Shown one piece after another: positions 47,301 through 60,780 of a stretch of DNA of 64,000 nucleotides; positions within the stretch are counted from its first letter, which is position 1, and each line of letters opens with the position of its first letter. Both the position numbers and the translations under genes were made by a program. The stretch is from NCBI GenBank assembly GCA_013398175.1, contig VZRZ01008248.1, positions 631,385 through 695,384 on the forward strand, in the 5' to 3' direction. Source of the DNA: Climacteris rufus. Its lineage: Eukaryota; Chordata; Aves; Passeriformes; Climacteridae. The notes beneath the pieces were generated by a model. That model had not been told where the DNA came from. It worked only from the letters and a program-made list of their open reading frames with translations, and did not search any database.

Positions 47301-50300
47301 ATAACAAGGACAATTTCAAAGCTTTGAAAATTGTTTAATACTGTAGAAAAATCTGATCACTGGTTACTTATAGTTCTGTGCTCTTCTGTGAGGTTACATT
47401 TGAAATGCAGAGTAACTGCAGTGACATCAGGATGGCAGCAGTGCCTACTTGGTTTCATGTTTTGATGCTGTCAGCACAGCCAGACGAGTTGAAGTCCAAA
47501 TGCAGAAGTATTGGCAGCAGTCCTGCTGTTGGGGGCAGTGATGCCTGCTCCAGTAGGTGTGGGCCAAAAAGGAGCTGATGCAGGCTCTTTGAGGGGTGTA
47601 GGGTACCTTAATAAGCAAAATATGGGAGGAAGCTTGTGTTCTGCCTGATTAAGGATAATGCTTCAAAAATTTGTCTGTTTGGGTCTGTAATCCAATGGTA
47701 AAAGACAGATTTTAAAAAAATCAGTGTATTCCACAAGGGTATGGACTAATTACTAAAGGAGGTGGTTAGGTTTGTGAAGTACAAAGGTCAGGAAAGGATT
47801 AAGAGTTGCATAAATTTTTGAGGCTAGGTTTCTGGGAACCCAAAATGTTCAGGAATTAATTATATGCTCTTGGTGAAATCTGAAGGCTCACTGAGTAATA
47901 AAATGCTTAATGGTGTCTGTGGGATAAGGAATAGCTCAGTGTTGTGAATGGTGTATCTTGGTGCCCATCTGTGATGCACTGATCTGGGAGGCAAGAATGC
48001 TGGAAACAAGTGGGAAGGGCCCAGTCCAGGTTACCTGAAGAAGTTCACCTGTGCTGCCCAAGTGCTGCACAGCTGACTCTTACCTTAGCCAGCTGTACCT
48101 AGTGTCCTGGCTGCAAAAAAAAAAAAGGAAACCTGTGGTGGTGGATGGATGTGTTGAGACTGTGTGAACAGTTGTGGATTAGGTGGTTAGAGATTTCCTT
48201 TTCTTGTGCTTATGTTGGTAACTGTCTAAAATATTTGCTGTTAGCTGGTGCTTCCTTAGTGAATCATTTTAGTTGGGCATTCCAGGCTTATCCCCTAGCA
48301 TGTGGTTCTGATTGTCAGGATAAACAAGATGATGACAATCACAAGGTGACCTTAGGAGCAGATATAGCTATGTATAATAAACTGTTCTGATATTTAGTCA
48401 TTCTGTGTTGTTGTTAATAAGTTTGCTCCAGTGTGAACAGTTTTCCTGGGGAAGGAATGGGTTAAGGAATTGCCCATCTTTCTGTTCTGTTTATAAGCTT
48501 TTGTTTTTAATCAAGTCTTTCTAGTTCTTTTATATGCATACTAGGTATACTATCCTAGCAAAAACCTGTTAGGGAGTGTACATTAAAAAAGCAACTTATT
48601 TTCAAATCTGTTTTACTAGGATAAATGTTGGACTTAAAATGACTTGTACTTTGAAAGTTTTCACTAAACTTTATGCAAAACCATCTATTACATCAGAGAT
48701 GAACTTTATCTTCAGCATTCCAGCAAAATACAAGTACTTCCAGCTTTCATGATACTTCTGATCAGCCTTATGTTGAGCTTCCAGCTCACTCTCAAGTACT
48801 GTGTGGGGAGAGGAGTCTGCATTGCAGAACAATCAAGCTGTAATTGCAGGCGTTCCTGAACATGTGATATGTTTACTATAAAAGGTCAGGGATGAGGAGA
48901 TACTTATTTTTTTCAAGGAACAAAACCAAGCCTCAAACCCCAAGACTCTGAACATTGATGTCTAAAAAAAGCTTTTGTAATGTTTTGATGTCTGACTCAT
49001 TTTTGTCAATGCCTGGAGCTGCCAGCACTGAGTCAGTGATACTCAGCATTATGCATGGAAGGGATTTCCAATAATAAAAAGAGATACTGATGCAAGGCAG
49101 CACACTTGATGGTAAATATGCCAACAGTACTGGCTTAAAATGTCTCTTAATGGTTCTTGACTATACTGTACATGGCTTATGTATGTTCTGCTTGCTCTGA
49201 GAGGAGCTCGGAGGGATCTACACAAGCCATTGAAGGGTGTAAGGAGGTCTAGGAGACTTTGAAATAAGGTAGATTTGATGTGCCTATGATGGCTAGGATG
49301 AGGCTGTAAGGTGTAAGTGGGAGCCCAGGACAGGAAGCAGTCAACACCCTGCCTGGTTGATTTTGGGCCTGGCCATTCTGATGCTACTGTTATGCTCTCC
49401 CCTAGATGTGTTGGAGGCACCTCTGCAGTCTGCTGTCAGACCTCACGGGCCTGGAAAAGGGCAGATAAGCAGGTTTGGTCCAAGATAGGTGATTCATATG
49501 TCCCCTAGCAGGGAACTGCTAACCTAGGCTAGGATAGTCAGCTGGTGAGCTTCTACCATATTTTTAGTAAGGAAATTAAAGCACAGCTGTATGCAGAGGA
49601 CAAACAGATACAACATTATCTGCTCATGGATTCATCTGTGTAGGGAATAGATAATGTTCTCAAACATTGTTCTCAGATGTTTTCCTCATGCATTATGCAA
49701 CGTGCTTCCCTAATGAAAGCTGGATAAGAGCACCTAAAATTTTAGAGTTACCTTCCTCTCCTGAGGAAAAAGCACTTACTTGTAGCTAGCAGTGTCTTCC
49801 ATGGTTTCCTGTCATTATCTTGCTCATAAATATTTGATACCCCTTACATGAATTATCTCTTGCCAGCCTTTGTTGTGCCAATTGTCAGGTAATGCATGCA
49901 GCTTCCTGTTGGTGTAAAGAGAGAGGCTTGATATACCCCTCAGATCTGGAGCCTGGCTTTGCACAGGCATAAACAGAACCAAACCCCACAGCTGATGGTG
50001 TAACATTAGCGTGCTGGTGGCTTCAGAAAGGCTGAAGTGGCCAAAGTGCAGTTGGGTAGTTAACAGCCAGTGGTGGTTCTTGCCATCTCTCCTTGCTTAA
50101 GTGGGCTGGCTTTCTCAGAGCACCCAGCTATCCTAGCATAACTGTACTCCCCTGAGAAAGGCAGCAGACATATCATTCAAGTGGGCCTCATGGCCCCAGG
50201 GAAATCTTCTGCAGATGCAGTGCTTTGCTGGAATGGTCACTCCTGAGGCAGTTCAAAAAGCCAAACCCTTGCTTCCTCCTATGGCTGTCTTCTGAGGCTT

Positions 50301-50430
50301 TAAACAAGCTGCTGATGTTTTCTTTTCTATTCCATCACCAAAAACCAAGCAAGTAGTTTGAAGAGGGGCAATGGGAAGAAGGGGAGACAGACTACCAGGG
50401 AGGAAGGACCCTGGAAAACTCTTCTTAGTG
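38393..50430. other. Intergenic, no gene recognised
   Basis: About 12 kb of AT-rich, CpG-poor sequence in which I recognise no exon, LINE, LTR or structured RNA. Open frames up to 123 codons occur but lack any family resemblance. A 17-base direct repeat (actaaattacttgatg-like) occurs twice around 44771-44815. A short A run is at 48115-48126. Confidence 0.5.
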
Positions 50431-50496
50431 CTTGATAGTTATGTGCATGGCCCACAAATAGAATTACTGATTGTGGTTATCCAATGTGTATGTGAC
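50431..50496 (+). repeat. 66 bp dispersed duplicate, copy 1
   Basis: Starts cttgatagttatgtgcatgg and ends tgtatgtgac. It matches 51760-51825 at 57 of 66 positions without gaps. Not a CR1 tail and not a family I recognise. Confidence 0.8.
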
Positions 50497-51759
50497 TCTA
50501 AAGAGAGGCACATATTCATGGGGTTACTATGGGTGAAAAGAAAATGAAAACTACTCTTTCCCTTCTTAAAGGAGAGGGGTTTTTTTATTGGCTGAAGTGA
50601 TAGCTGAAATAATTTTTAGCCTTTTCATTTGACAGCCAAAATACTTTGCTATTAGCCTTGTTCAGTGGCAAAGAAAAGTAAGTTAAAAATAATCCTTTAT
50701 ACCTGTGGAGATGAACGTGTCTCATGACCTATAACACCTCAGATAGCATCTCTGGTAGGAACAGAATATCTTTCTACTAGGATTTCACTTGAGAAATTGT
50801 TCTTTGCAACCTGGTATGAGGGGAGAGGGGTGGAGGAGGGGTCAGAGTCCAGGACTGAACAGGTCATTGTTTCAAGTGCTGATATACGGGATGATATTGA
50901 ATTTCCCCTTTTTTTTCTTTTGTTGAAATGTGTTAGAATGTTTCAGTGAAAGCCACAACTGTCTCTGTGCATGGGTATACACAGGCACCTAGCGCACACT
51001 TACCTTCTGTGAATCCAATGCAGAGCAGTTTGAAAGTGCAAACATATATTTCACAGATTACCATGGGGATCACTTTAATCAGCTTTGAGACCTGCTAATG
51101 CTGTAGAGATCTTTGAAGGACTACTGCTGTTTTCATCTCCATGCAGCCAGTGCAAGAAGGAATGACCATCATGTCTCTGTGCCATCGCTGGAAGAGATGC
51201 TTCTCTCTAGGTAACTGTACAATGGGCAGCTGCTTTTTTTGTTGTGCATTACACTGAACTGGGGGTGGACAGAATTGAACAACAGCTTTGGGAATGCTTT
51301 AGAGCAGGAGGTCACTATGTATGCAGTAAATCTTTCTAATCTAGTGTTGGCTAGAAGCCAATGTTATAGGCCTCTTGGCTTTTCAAGGAAAAATATCTTT
51401 AAATCATGAGCATATAATGGAAACTCATTTATTTTTCTTGTTTAAATTGTTCTCTTAGAAATCAAGATCAGCTGTGCTTGCAGCTGATATGCTTAAAGCT
51501 GTTAATAAATTGTTATAGAACAGATGCATTACAGAAAGGAAAAAAGCACCTGGGTGTCAGAATGTTAATAGAATTACGATGTGCCAAAGATATTTTTAGC
51601 TTCAACCAGTATTAATACAGAAAAACAGGTCTCAAAGGTGTGAGGCAAGAAGGCTGTAGCTGCTTTCTTCTAAGGATTAGCTATGACTGTCAGTTGTGCT
51701 AAGGAGATTTGATGGCTGTTTTTGAAATATTCCACTAATCACACAACAGATATGCTGTA
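50497..51759. other. Sequence between the 66 bp duplicates
   Basis: AT-rich with no recognised gene or repeat. If the duplicates are terminal remnants of one element, this would be its interior, but I see no coding trace. Confidence 0.4.
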
Positions 51760-51825
51760 CTTGATAGTTAGGTACATGGCCCACAAATGGGATTACTGGT
51801 CATGGTTATCCAAGGTGTATCTGAC
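51760..51825 (+). repeat. 66 bp dispersed duplicate, copy 2
   Basis: Starts cttgatagttaggtacatgg and ends tgtatctgac, in the same orientation as copy 1, 1329 bases downstream. The shared core is catggcccacaaat and tggttatccaa. Confidence 0.8.
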
Positions 51826-54800
51826 AAAAGTGCTAGAATTTCACGATCTTCCTTGAGCAGTGGGATTATTCACAGGAGAGGTGCTTGTTTGAAGTATAAG
51901 AATCCAATTTAGCTGTAGTTTCTGCCACCTCATGTTTGCTTTTTATACACTGAACAATCAAATATCTGATACATTCCAGATACTACAAATAATGAGACTG
52001 GAAGGAGGGAATAGAATGACTGTTGTGTGTTGTCAAATGCAGTGGTTTGTGTTTTAAGTTTTTACCTTCGTATAGAAATTTTTTTTTTGAAAATTCAGAA
52101 GAAACTTAATTTAAAAGTTTTTTTAATCTCCGTGCCTGAAAGTTCACACAGAATGAACACAGTGTGTTGTCGTGTGTTTGCCCAGTGAATCTGCATTTGC
52201 GCTGTTGCCCTGTGTGTAAAAATGCTTCTGAGTTATGTTCAATGTGTGGCTCTAAATCCAGTGCCCTTCACACTGTCCCAAGTGCTGAAGACTTGTTCAG
52301 TGTTTTCTAATGTGTGCACTTGTGTTTTGAACTCGACTGACAGTTGTTAGGCCATGCTAATCCAGGAATTAAAAAAAAGAAAAAAATTGTGAAAAGAGCA
52401 GTGAAATGGTGACATGTGACATTAACAATATGAGAAATATTGTTCCCCAGACTGTCAAAACCAAGTAATGCCAAACAGAGAACACCAGTGCCTGGTATAG
52501 CAAGTTCTCACTGAACCAATGCCTCTGTTAGCGCCTTCAAAGTTTCCTTACTGCTGTTTTTTTGGGGGCTCGTTCATGGGCTGTTGGTTGGAAAAAAACT
52601 GATGACGTTCTTTTTTAGGATGCCTTGGTGTCTTTACAGTATTTGCAAAGTTGTTGGAAACTTGGAACATATGGAACTCAATTTTCAGAGTTGAATCTGA
52701 GCTGGAGAAGTGGAAATTGTCTGAACAGCTTTGAGAAAATCTATTGCACAAAAGGCGGTGTTTGTACTTGAACTTGAGGGGTTTTAGTGGCAGCTTGGGA
52801 GGCTCCTTGAGCTTACTGGAGTTGCAATACTTGCTTATTTAAAATTTTGTTGGTGAACAGTAGCTGCTGAAGCTGAGTATTCAACTTTGTGTCAGGCTAT
52901 TAGATCTAATTTATATGCTGCCTGAAATTTATTTTTCCAGGCATCAGATGTCATTGGGTCTTATAAATCAGACAAGTTGTATATCCCAAAAATCCCTGCT
53001 TCAAGTCCAAGTTATGGTGACAAACTGCTAGCAAATACACAAGTGAGTTTTGAGAACAGACGGAAAGAGTAGAATAGAAATGAAGCTTCTAGATACACTA
53101 TTTTTGTCGAGTGCAATATGGGAACTTTAAACTAACAACAAACCACTTATTTTAACTGATGTCAGTTACTAATGCCCTTAATATTTTTGTAAACTTAGTC
53201 TGGAAGCTGGGGCAGGGGAAAAAAGAATTAACTTTTTTAACTTACTAGTGATACATGTTCAACCTTGGAATTTAGCTGACAGTTGTGGCTGTGAAGCTTG
53301 AGGCAGAGTAAGAATAGATCATGTGCAGTGTTATTAGTTCAGCATTATCAGCAGAAACTGCTTGGTTTTTACATTAAGTGAGAAGGTACAAAATAACTTG
53401 AGATGCAGAAGAGCTATTTTAGGCCAAATGCTGTTGTTCTTGTGGTCTCACCAAGGCTGCATATGAGGATTGTTAGAGGGGTAGAAATATTAGGCCTTTG
53501 TTTTGCCACTTCAAGAAGCAAATAGAAATGCACCAAGGAGACTTTAACTTAGACCGCAGATAACCTTAGGCACCTTTGCTCTCCCATACCTGAGTATTCT
53601 GCCAATTCATTTTTGCTTTGAATAATGTCTGCTATTTATACAGAGGTGAATTTTTTTGGGTGGACCTGCTTCTTATCCCTTGCCTCAGTAAGAGTTCTGT
53701 CTCTAGAAATGTGCAGTATTTGTGCATGACAGTGCATCTGGATCTTCTCTGTATGCAGTCTCTGCTAAACTCCTGAGGTAGCATAATTCAGTTGCTGTTG
53801 TTTAGTTCTCTGAAGTCTCTAATGTTCTGCTAGGAATCTGTTTTGTTTGTGACCACATTTAACTGCTTCATTCAAATGAATTTGGGCATATGCAAAAATA
53901 TCCAGGTTCCAGCTGTCTCTGTCGTGCAATCCCACTTAAAAGTGGAGGCTGCTCCTCAAAAAATGCAGTGTTTTGTGCCTGGAATTTCCTAGAGATAAGA
54001 ACTTTCTAGTTAGTAATTTACAATTATTCAAAAAGACCCTTTTCAGTGTTGTCAAATTTAGCTTAAGTCTGGGATAAACACAAGAAAGAAGTGACTAAAC
54101 TTTACAAGGCGTATACCATTCCTGTATACATTAACAGGGTCAAGCAAATAGATACATGATTCTCCTAGTTTCTTCAATCTCAACAGTTTCTTTTGTATCA
54201 ACTAAGGCTACAAGAAGTCTTCCATAAATGTGTGCAGCTCAGTTAAGTGAGAGCTACTGATGCTGTGTGTCTGTTAACATGATCAATTGTCTATGAACTA
54301 CTGATGCACCTATACTGAGTATCTCTGCATTCATTAGAACACTTCAGTTCCTCTGTAGCTACGTTCCACTGGCAAATTGGTCCTCCTTGGATTGACTAAT
54401 ATATCCAAGCTTTTCTTCTGGTTTAGCTGAGCTCCCGTTTCATAGCAGCACTCATTGCAGTGATCCTTGAAGTGCACTGTGAGGTGGTCGAAATCCATGA
54501 GCATTATCCCTTTGGCTAACTTTCCTGTCTAACAGTGGCCTTCTTAGTTGTGTTAGTTTTGATAATCAACACATTGTATAGCTCTTAAAAAAAGGAGAGA
54601 AGTTACACCTGTGTCTGTTTATTTTCCTGTGCAATATCTGTTAGTTTGATTGATCACAACTTCCTCCTTGCATCCTGGAATCCAGAGAATAATGTTCCTT
54701 TGCTTGGTCCTCTCTTGTGCTTCTGAAGCTTCACTTACTCTTAATATCTCCTCTTGGAGCTACTGTCTCCATTTGAGTCTCACTTTGTTTATTGGTCTGT

Positions 54801-57329
54801 TTGTAGCACAGAAAAACATTCCTGTCTTCAAAATTGATTCTCTGCTGTGCGTAAAATAGCTGTTCTTACTTGCTGTGCATCTCTAAAACATCTGCTACAA
54901 AGGTATGGATGTCTTTTTGTGTTCTGATTTGAGCAGGGTAGTTATCCAAGAGCTTTAATTCTCTCTGTCCCAGGTTTGACTCACAGTAGGACTGTTCCAT
55001 AGCTATTTCAAGTTGCTTGAGCTGAACACAAGATTTTTTTCCACTATAGCTTTTTTGCTGTTGACAGATATAAATTCAGGTTAGCTTTTAAGAATAAAAT
55101 GTTGTGTGAAGAGGTCTGATCTGATGTTGTTTTCCTCACTATCCTTCTGAAACATGCAACTATTAAAAAAAAACAAACACAGCACCAAAAAAAGCCTCCC
55201 AAACACAAAGAACCCCTGAAAATCCAAACCAGCAATTACAGGCATTTGGAGGATGTACCTACCAGTTATAATGTCAGTGCTCAGTTTACTTCCAGCTTTT
55301 CTGTTTTATATTGTCTTTAGTTTGTAAGAACAACAGGACCTTCTCTGGAACTGCACATAATGCTGCTTATGTGTCTTGCTGCACAAGCTGGTAACTGGAG
55401 GGGTTTGACCTGAGACACCTGCAATAGTATTTCAGTAATGACCTGTACTGATTTGTTGTCCATTTCTAGTGTTGCATGGTAGCAAGCATTTCAGCCTATT
55501 AGTGTACAAGGCCTGTTGTATGGTTCCTAATGCCTGGAATGATGGAGATGGACAGATAGCTCTTGCTTGCAGCATGAGAAGCATTCCTTGGTGCTAGTCT
55601 GAAGGTTGCTGTCCATGTGTTCTCATGTATTGTGTATGTTGAAGCTAACAACCATCTTTTGTCACTAGAATTTTTCATGGTCTCCTTGTTATCCTAGACA
55701 GAAGCAACTCAACCCTCTAAGCTGATTAGACACTACTAGAGCAGAAGTTCAGTGCCAGTGAAGTCCCAGGTGAAAATATACAGTACTTTATTCCTTTTTC
55801 CTCCTCAACTTTTTCATTCCAGTGGAAATCTTACACTTGCTACTATCATATATAAAAGATTTGTTGTTAGTAAACAGGCATTTTGGTTGGCCTCCAGCTG
55901 CAAGGCATTCTCTTGGGAAAGCTGAGGAAAGCTTTATAACTGCCTATTAAAATTCACGAGATTTGTTCATAATTTCATGATCAAAGTTAATTGGGTACCA
56001 GACTTGTTAACTGTACCTACTGAAAGCTTTAAGTTCCTGAAAGATAGGTGTTAGTAATATCCATGGTGCTGTTTACAGAACTTAAACAGTTTGCACCTAC
56101 TAAAAAACCACCTACTAAAATTATATTACTTTTTTTAGAAAATAATAGCTTCATTTCTTTATGCAGTTTGCTTTACTCCTAAGATACAGGGTAAATGTCA
56201 TCTGGGTGGGAACACTGTGCCATGTTTGCTTCTCCTTTAGCAAATGAAAGAGCCATTTCATTTATAGTAACTTAAAGCAAAACAGTTTTTGCATGGTTCT
56301 TGAGAGAAGTGAGAGGTGTTTTGCAGCTACATATTAAATTCAAGGCTGTTGCTACTATGAACTCTGGTATTTGCATGCAGATGATCTAAAGACATCTTAC
56401 TTTGCAGGACATATATCTACAGTGAAGGAAGCATGTTTAAAAATACTTTTGACAATGGAAGAGCTAGAAAATCTCCACTGTGAAATCTGCCAGGTCTTTG
56501 TTTGTTCAGACATGAGTATGTCAGAATGTTTGCCTATAATGTTATACTGTTGAATGCTGTGGCAGTTTTCTAATTTCTTAAAAATTAAAACCTTAACATG
56601 GTTCATCGGGGTTTTTGTCACATGAACTGGTTATCTTAACTCAAGGTTAAGATATCCCAGTCCTGTGGAACAAAGCTGTCCTGGAGGACCTGGTAGCTGA
56701 AGTTCATGTCCTGCATTTCCTGTTGACAGCATGCTGTGCTCTGCTTCTTTGAACTCCTCATGCACTTCTAGATTAACTTTCCCCTGCATTTCTGTTGAAT
56801 AGTGAAGGCAGCTAGGGAAATAGTGCAAGAAAGAATGTATTTCAGGTAAAACCAGCTCATTTAGCTAAGCTTCAAAGTCACTGTTTGCATATTAACTTGT
56901 TGACAATTCTGAAGTGCAGAACTCCTTATTTGGTGTCATCTTAGGTACTTGGTTTGTGATGGTAATTCTGTGGAAAAAAATGTTGTCCTGAGAAAGTGAT
57001 GGTGTTACTGAATCCATGTAGCTTGTTGAGAGCAAAGTTTGCGTTTCAGTGCAGGGAAAAGACCAAACTTGTCTGCCACCCCTCTAAATATGGCTCTTAA
57101 CTTCTCTGATGTTCACTTTGATAACTCTTTCTTTGAGGCTTAACCAATAACAAAAATGCCATGTTTTTTGTAAATGAGGAAGTTTGGAGGCTTTTGGTGA
57201 GGCTCTCTTTCATTCTGAGGAAAGCTGTCTTTCATGTGTCTCAATTCAGAACTGTCACTTCATACAATTGGGGGCATACAGACAACTCTGTGTGGCTACT
57301 TAACCTTTGACTTGTGACTGTCTAAGCTT
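51826..57329. other. Intergenic, no gene recognised
   Basis: About 5.5 kb of AT-rich sequence. Frames are short and dispersed on both strands. No repeat family is recognised. Confidence 0.5.
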
Positions 57330-57398
57330 AGAATCACAGAGTACTTGAGGTCAGAGGACCTCTGGACATTGTAGTCCAACTCTGCTGAAGTGAAGGCA
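57330..57398 (-). mobile_element. CR1 LINE 3'-tail fragment, minus strand
   Basis: The sequence cttagaatcacagagtactt, gaggtcagaggacctctgga, gtagtccaactctgctgaag is a short diverged reverse-complement CR1 tail. Confidence 0.7.
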
Positions 57399-58194
57399 TC
57401 TGCGTTAGCTCTGCTTTTTCTTGTACTAGATCCTAGTCTTGCAAACAGTGTGCAGAATCAGTAGTATAATTCTTGGCTGTAAGCCCTCTTCACATTGCTT
57501 TAGTTCTAAATGTCATGAAACCTGTCTGGTGAACTTCTGTACAGACTAGCTGTTTTTATAGCTTGTGGTTCTGCTGTTTTGGTGAGGGGCTTAATCGCTC
57601 TATAATCACTTGTTCTTAAAAATGGAACACATATTATAGCAATCAAGCACATCACCAAGCTAGAAGTAGTAACTAGCTGGCTAATCTACTTAAGAGACAA
57701 GTGATAAAATTTCGACATGAGTTCTCTTGTGACTTCTGACAGTTGACAAGCATCCCAAATGACTTATCTTTCAAAACACTACAGAATTCACAACACTTTA
57801 TTTACTCAATCATACTGAAGCTATAACTACTACCAAGCAGACATTAAGGAGACGGATACACATGGAAAGTGTCATCTCTGCAGGCCCAGTGATGTAAGAG
57901 TATTAAACCATAATTCATTGCTTTTCAAGTGATCATAAATGCCATGTGAATTTGTCAGGGCATCAAGTCTGGTTTCTCTTAATGATGAGAGAAAGCTATA
58001 AAATCTCTTTGTCAAACTTTAATCCCATCTTTTTTTAGAAAAAAAGCTTGTTAAATAGTGTCAAGTAAGAGTCTTGAAGAAATGAATGGGCTTTTTATAA
58101 GGAAGTTTATAACTCAAGTCTGACTCACTGAACTTGTAAAGCATGGTGGGAAACAGTATTATACTCCTGTGGTAAGTGTCTCAGGCCTCAGAAT
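57399..58194. other. Intergenic, no gene recognised
   Basis: AT-rich with no feature I can support. Confidence 0.5.
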
Positions 58195-58377
58195 CAGAGC
58201 AAGGTATATTGGACACTGTTTAAATTCCACAAGGATCTAAATAGTTATCATCCTTGAAGATGTTTAAAAAACATGTGGTCCTTTGGGACATGGTTTAGTG
58301 GTGAACTTGGCAGTGCTGGGTTAATGGTTGGACTGGAGGATCTTAAAGGTCTTTTCTAACCTAAAAAATTCTATGAT
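58195..58377 (+). mobile_element. CR1 LINE 3'-end fragment, plus strand
   Basis: Contains gggacatggtttagtggt, gaacttggcagtgctgggtt, aatggttggactggaggatc, ttaaaggtcttttctaacct and a terminal attctatgat octamer. These are the 3' end of a CR1 subfamily common in birds. Confidence 0.92.
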
Positions 58378-59925
58378 GCAGACTTAAGATCAATGTGGTT
58401 AGAACATCCAAAATCTGATGTAGCTGAGCATGCTAAATGAAGAGGCTATGAGATACAATGGTCTGTTATTAATGCTACTCCTAAATGAAGCATGAATAGC
58501 TTTATGTAAGATAAATTGCATTGCAGTGTTGCAAGTCCTTGGGAGAGACACCATCCCAGAGTGAAAAGTTGGTGTGCCCTAAAGTGAAGTCAGTGAATCT
58601 AATTCCTCTGGATACAGTGAGGTAAACACTATTGTGAATAAGAGCTGCTGAGCCTTCAGTTCCAAGTTCCACAACTGCTGGAGGTGGTCGAGTCTGCTGT
58701 GTTTATCCACAGTGTTTCTGAAACAAGAAACAGAGGTGAAGTTGCTTTTGCATGGCTGAAGTGATGGTCCACATGTGGTCAGTATTGTTGAAGGGAATAC
58801 TGGATACAGAATACTCAGGATACTGGATACTGCATACAGGATGCTCAGGTTGAGGTGCAACCCCAGGGACCCAGGTTGAGGTGCTGCCCACCAGGAGACC
58901 CGCAGAAGCTCAGGGCTCCTTAATTTTTTTAAGTGTAGGGAAAGGAGAGGATCTACAGCCAGTAGTAAAGGCCACTGTCTGCAGGCTTTTTGGTGTGATC
59001 TGCTTAGTAACAGGGGAGGGAGGTGGAAGGCATTCCTGATGGGCAGGATTATTGGATAATCTTCCAAAATGAGCCTTATTCCACTAAGAGTTGAAGCAGC
59101 TGACTTGAGCCACTTTCAAAACCAAAAACCTTGTTACAGCTATTTCTACACACTCGTAAGTCTGCTTTGAAAATATTTCAGTGCATCTAAAGAATGAGGC
59201 AAATTGTCCTTGAGGCACCTGTCTTGGAGAGAGCAGCCAAGAGCATAGTGCATTAATTAAACCTAAATACCTCTGAACTTTATCAGCTGTATTGACTCAG
59301 TTAATCCTTAAAGTTGTGGGATAGCTTCATACTACTTTGCAGTGAGGAGAACTAGCCAGCAGGAGGATTTCAAGCATCAGAGGGAGTTATGAAAAAGACC
59401 AAAATAAATAAGGTCTCCAGAAAAAAAACCAACATTTTTTACAGCATGTTTGTTCTAGAATAACTGCACTTCTGTTCTGGCACTTGATTAGGAAAACTGA
59501 TGAAAGCTGCTTCCTTGCACTTAATGCTCTTAAGAGCATTGTTGTTTGATCTCCTTTGCAGTTACACAACATGAAATCAATGGGAAAGGACAACAAATAC
59601 CCAGTAGTGCATTTAGTTCTGTTTATCTGAAGGGGAAAATACCCACTCAGCAAGGTTGAGTGGTCTTCTGTGTCGTGGCAAGCTTCTTCAGGCTGAGTAA
59701 CCTAATACAGTATTATAATGGCATAGCCTTGCTTGGTGTATAGTCTTTGTATTTCACTTCCTGAATTTGCCTTTTTTCACAAAGTTATCTAGTCGGCATA
59801 TTTTTGCTGTCTGAATTGGTGTTAGCTGAAATGAAGGAAAATCAATTTATTAGTGTCCTTACTTACAAGTCAGCTTCATGTTTCCAAAGTATGACTTCAC
59901 AGTGCGCAACACTTGCCGTGGGCAA
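58378..59925. other. Intergenic with a small imperfect tandem repeat
   Basis: Mostly unique-looking. A 162-codon minus-strand frame at 58579-59067 spans the imperfect repeat at 58797-58890 and is not recognisable as a protein. Confidence 0.45.
58797..58890. repeat. Imperfect tandem repeats
   Basis: Two related units beginning atactggatac and ending in ctcagg are followed by two copies of caggttgaggtgc. Low copy number and diverged. Confidence 0.65.
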
Positions 59926-60110
59926 GAGGCGGTGCTGTTGGAAGCCCATCAGTCTGTGAATTCCATGGGCTTTATGGGGCGGCCACTCGCGCCGCCGAGG
60001 TTGTGTGCCTGGCTGTGGTGTACGAGGAATGGGTAACGTTGCCCTCCAGTGGCTGACATGTAGAGGATACAGAGCCTGTTCGCACTGGCAATTCGGAACC
60101 AAGCATTGGG
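59926..60110. promoter_or_regulatory. Small CpG-containing islet upstream of ATP8A2
   Basis: About 185 bases with clustered CpGs (ggcggccactcgcgccgccg at the core) in otherwise CpG-poor sequence, 0.7 kb left of the GC-rich gap before the ATP8A2 exon. It is too short for a standard island, and I see no exon. Possible promoter-proximal element or decayed GC-rich insertion. Confidence 0.35.
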
Positions 60111-60780
60111 AAAGCTATTCTGTTTAAATAGGACAAGTTTTCACGCAGGACCAGTACTTAAGTGTTCAACATGCTACGGATGTATAGGACTGAAAACTTT
60201 CCTTCAAACTTGAGTTAAGGAGGATGTCATTTCAGGGGCCTCTCCTATCCACTGCAAGAGTCCTTTTTATCCACTGTCTGATCAGCTCAGCTTGTTGCAG
60301 TATCATCTTAGATTCATACAGAAATCGGCACTGGATTTGTCTTTACAGTAGTTGCTCCTGTTAACCGTTGAGTGAAGTTTTCGAATGTGCTAGCATAACA
60401 CCTTTACTACATTCTTATGAAACAAGTTGTCTTGTCTAGAGCCACCTCTCCTAGCTTGTAAATCCGTGGCTTATTTAATAAACTGATGAATTCTTATCTA
60501 ATATATTTACAGTTTAACTAAAGTATCTCCATGGCTCAGAATGGAAGGGCAAAGCAATAAATCTGTCTCCACACCTTTGGGTAATGTTTTGAGGCTTGAG
60601 AGAGGACATAGCTAGCTCCTTTCCCTTATGTTTTTGCATTCTTTTAATGTAATCAATGCTTATAGAACTCGATTCACTCCAGACCAGTGCGAAATGAAAA
60701 TTACTTTAAGCCAAGCAAGCTTAAAGTCAAAGCTTTGAACCTGCACGCGTGAAGCAAGACCGTCTTTTTATGAATTCAGT
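60111..60780. other. AT-rich sequence left of the ATP8A2 gap
   Basis: No exon or repeat is recognised. Confidence 0.5.

Noticed and set aside
58579..59067. 162-codon minus-strand open frame
   Set aside because: It crosses imperfect tandem repeats, which explain the Ser/Ile/Leu periodicity, and resembles no family.
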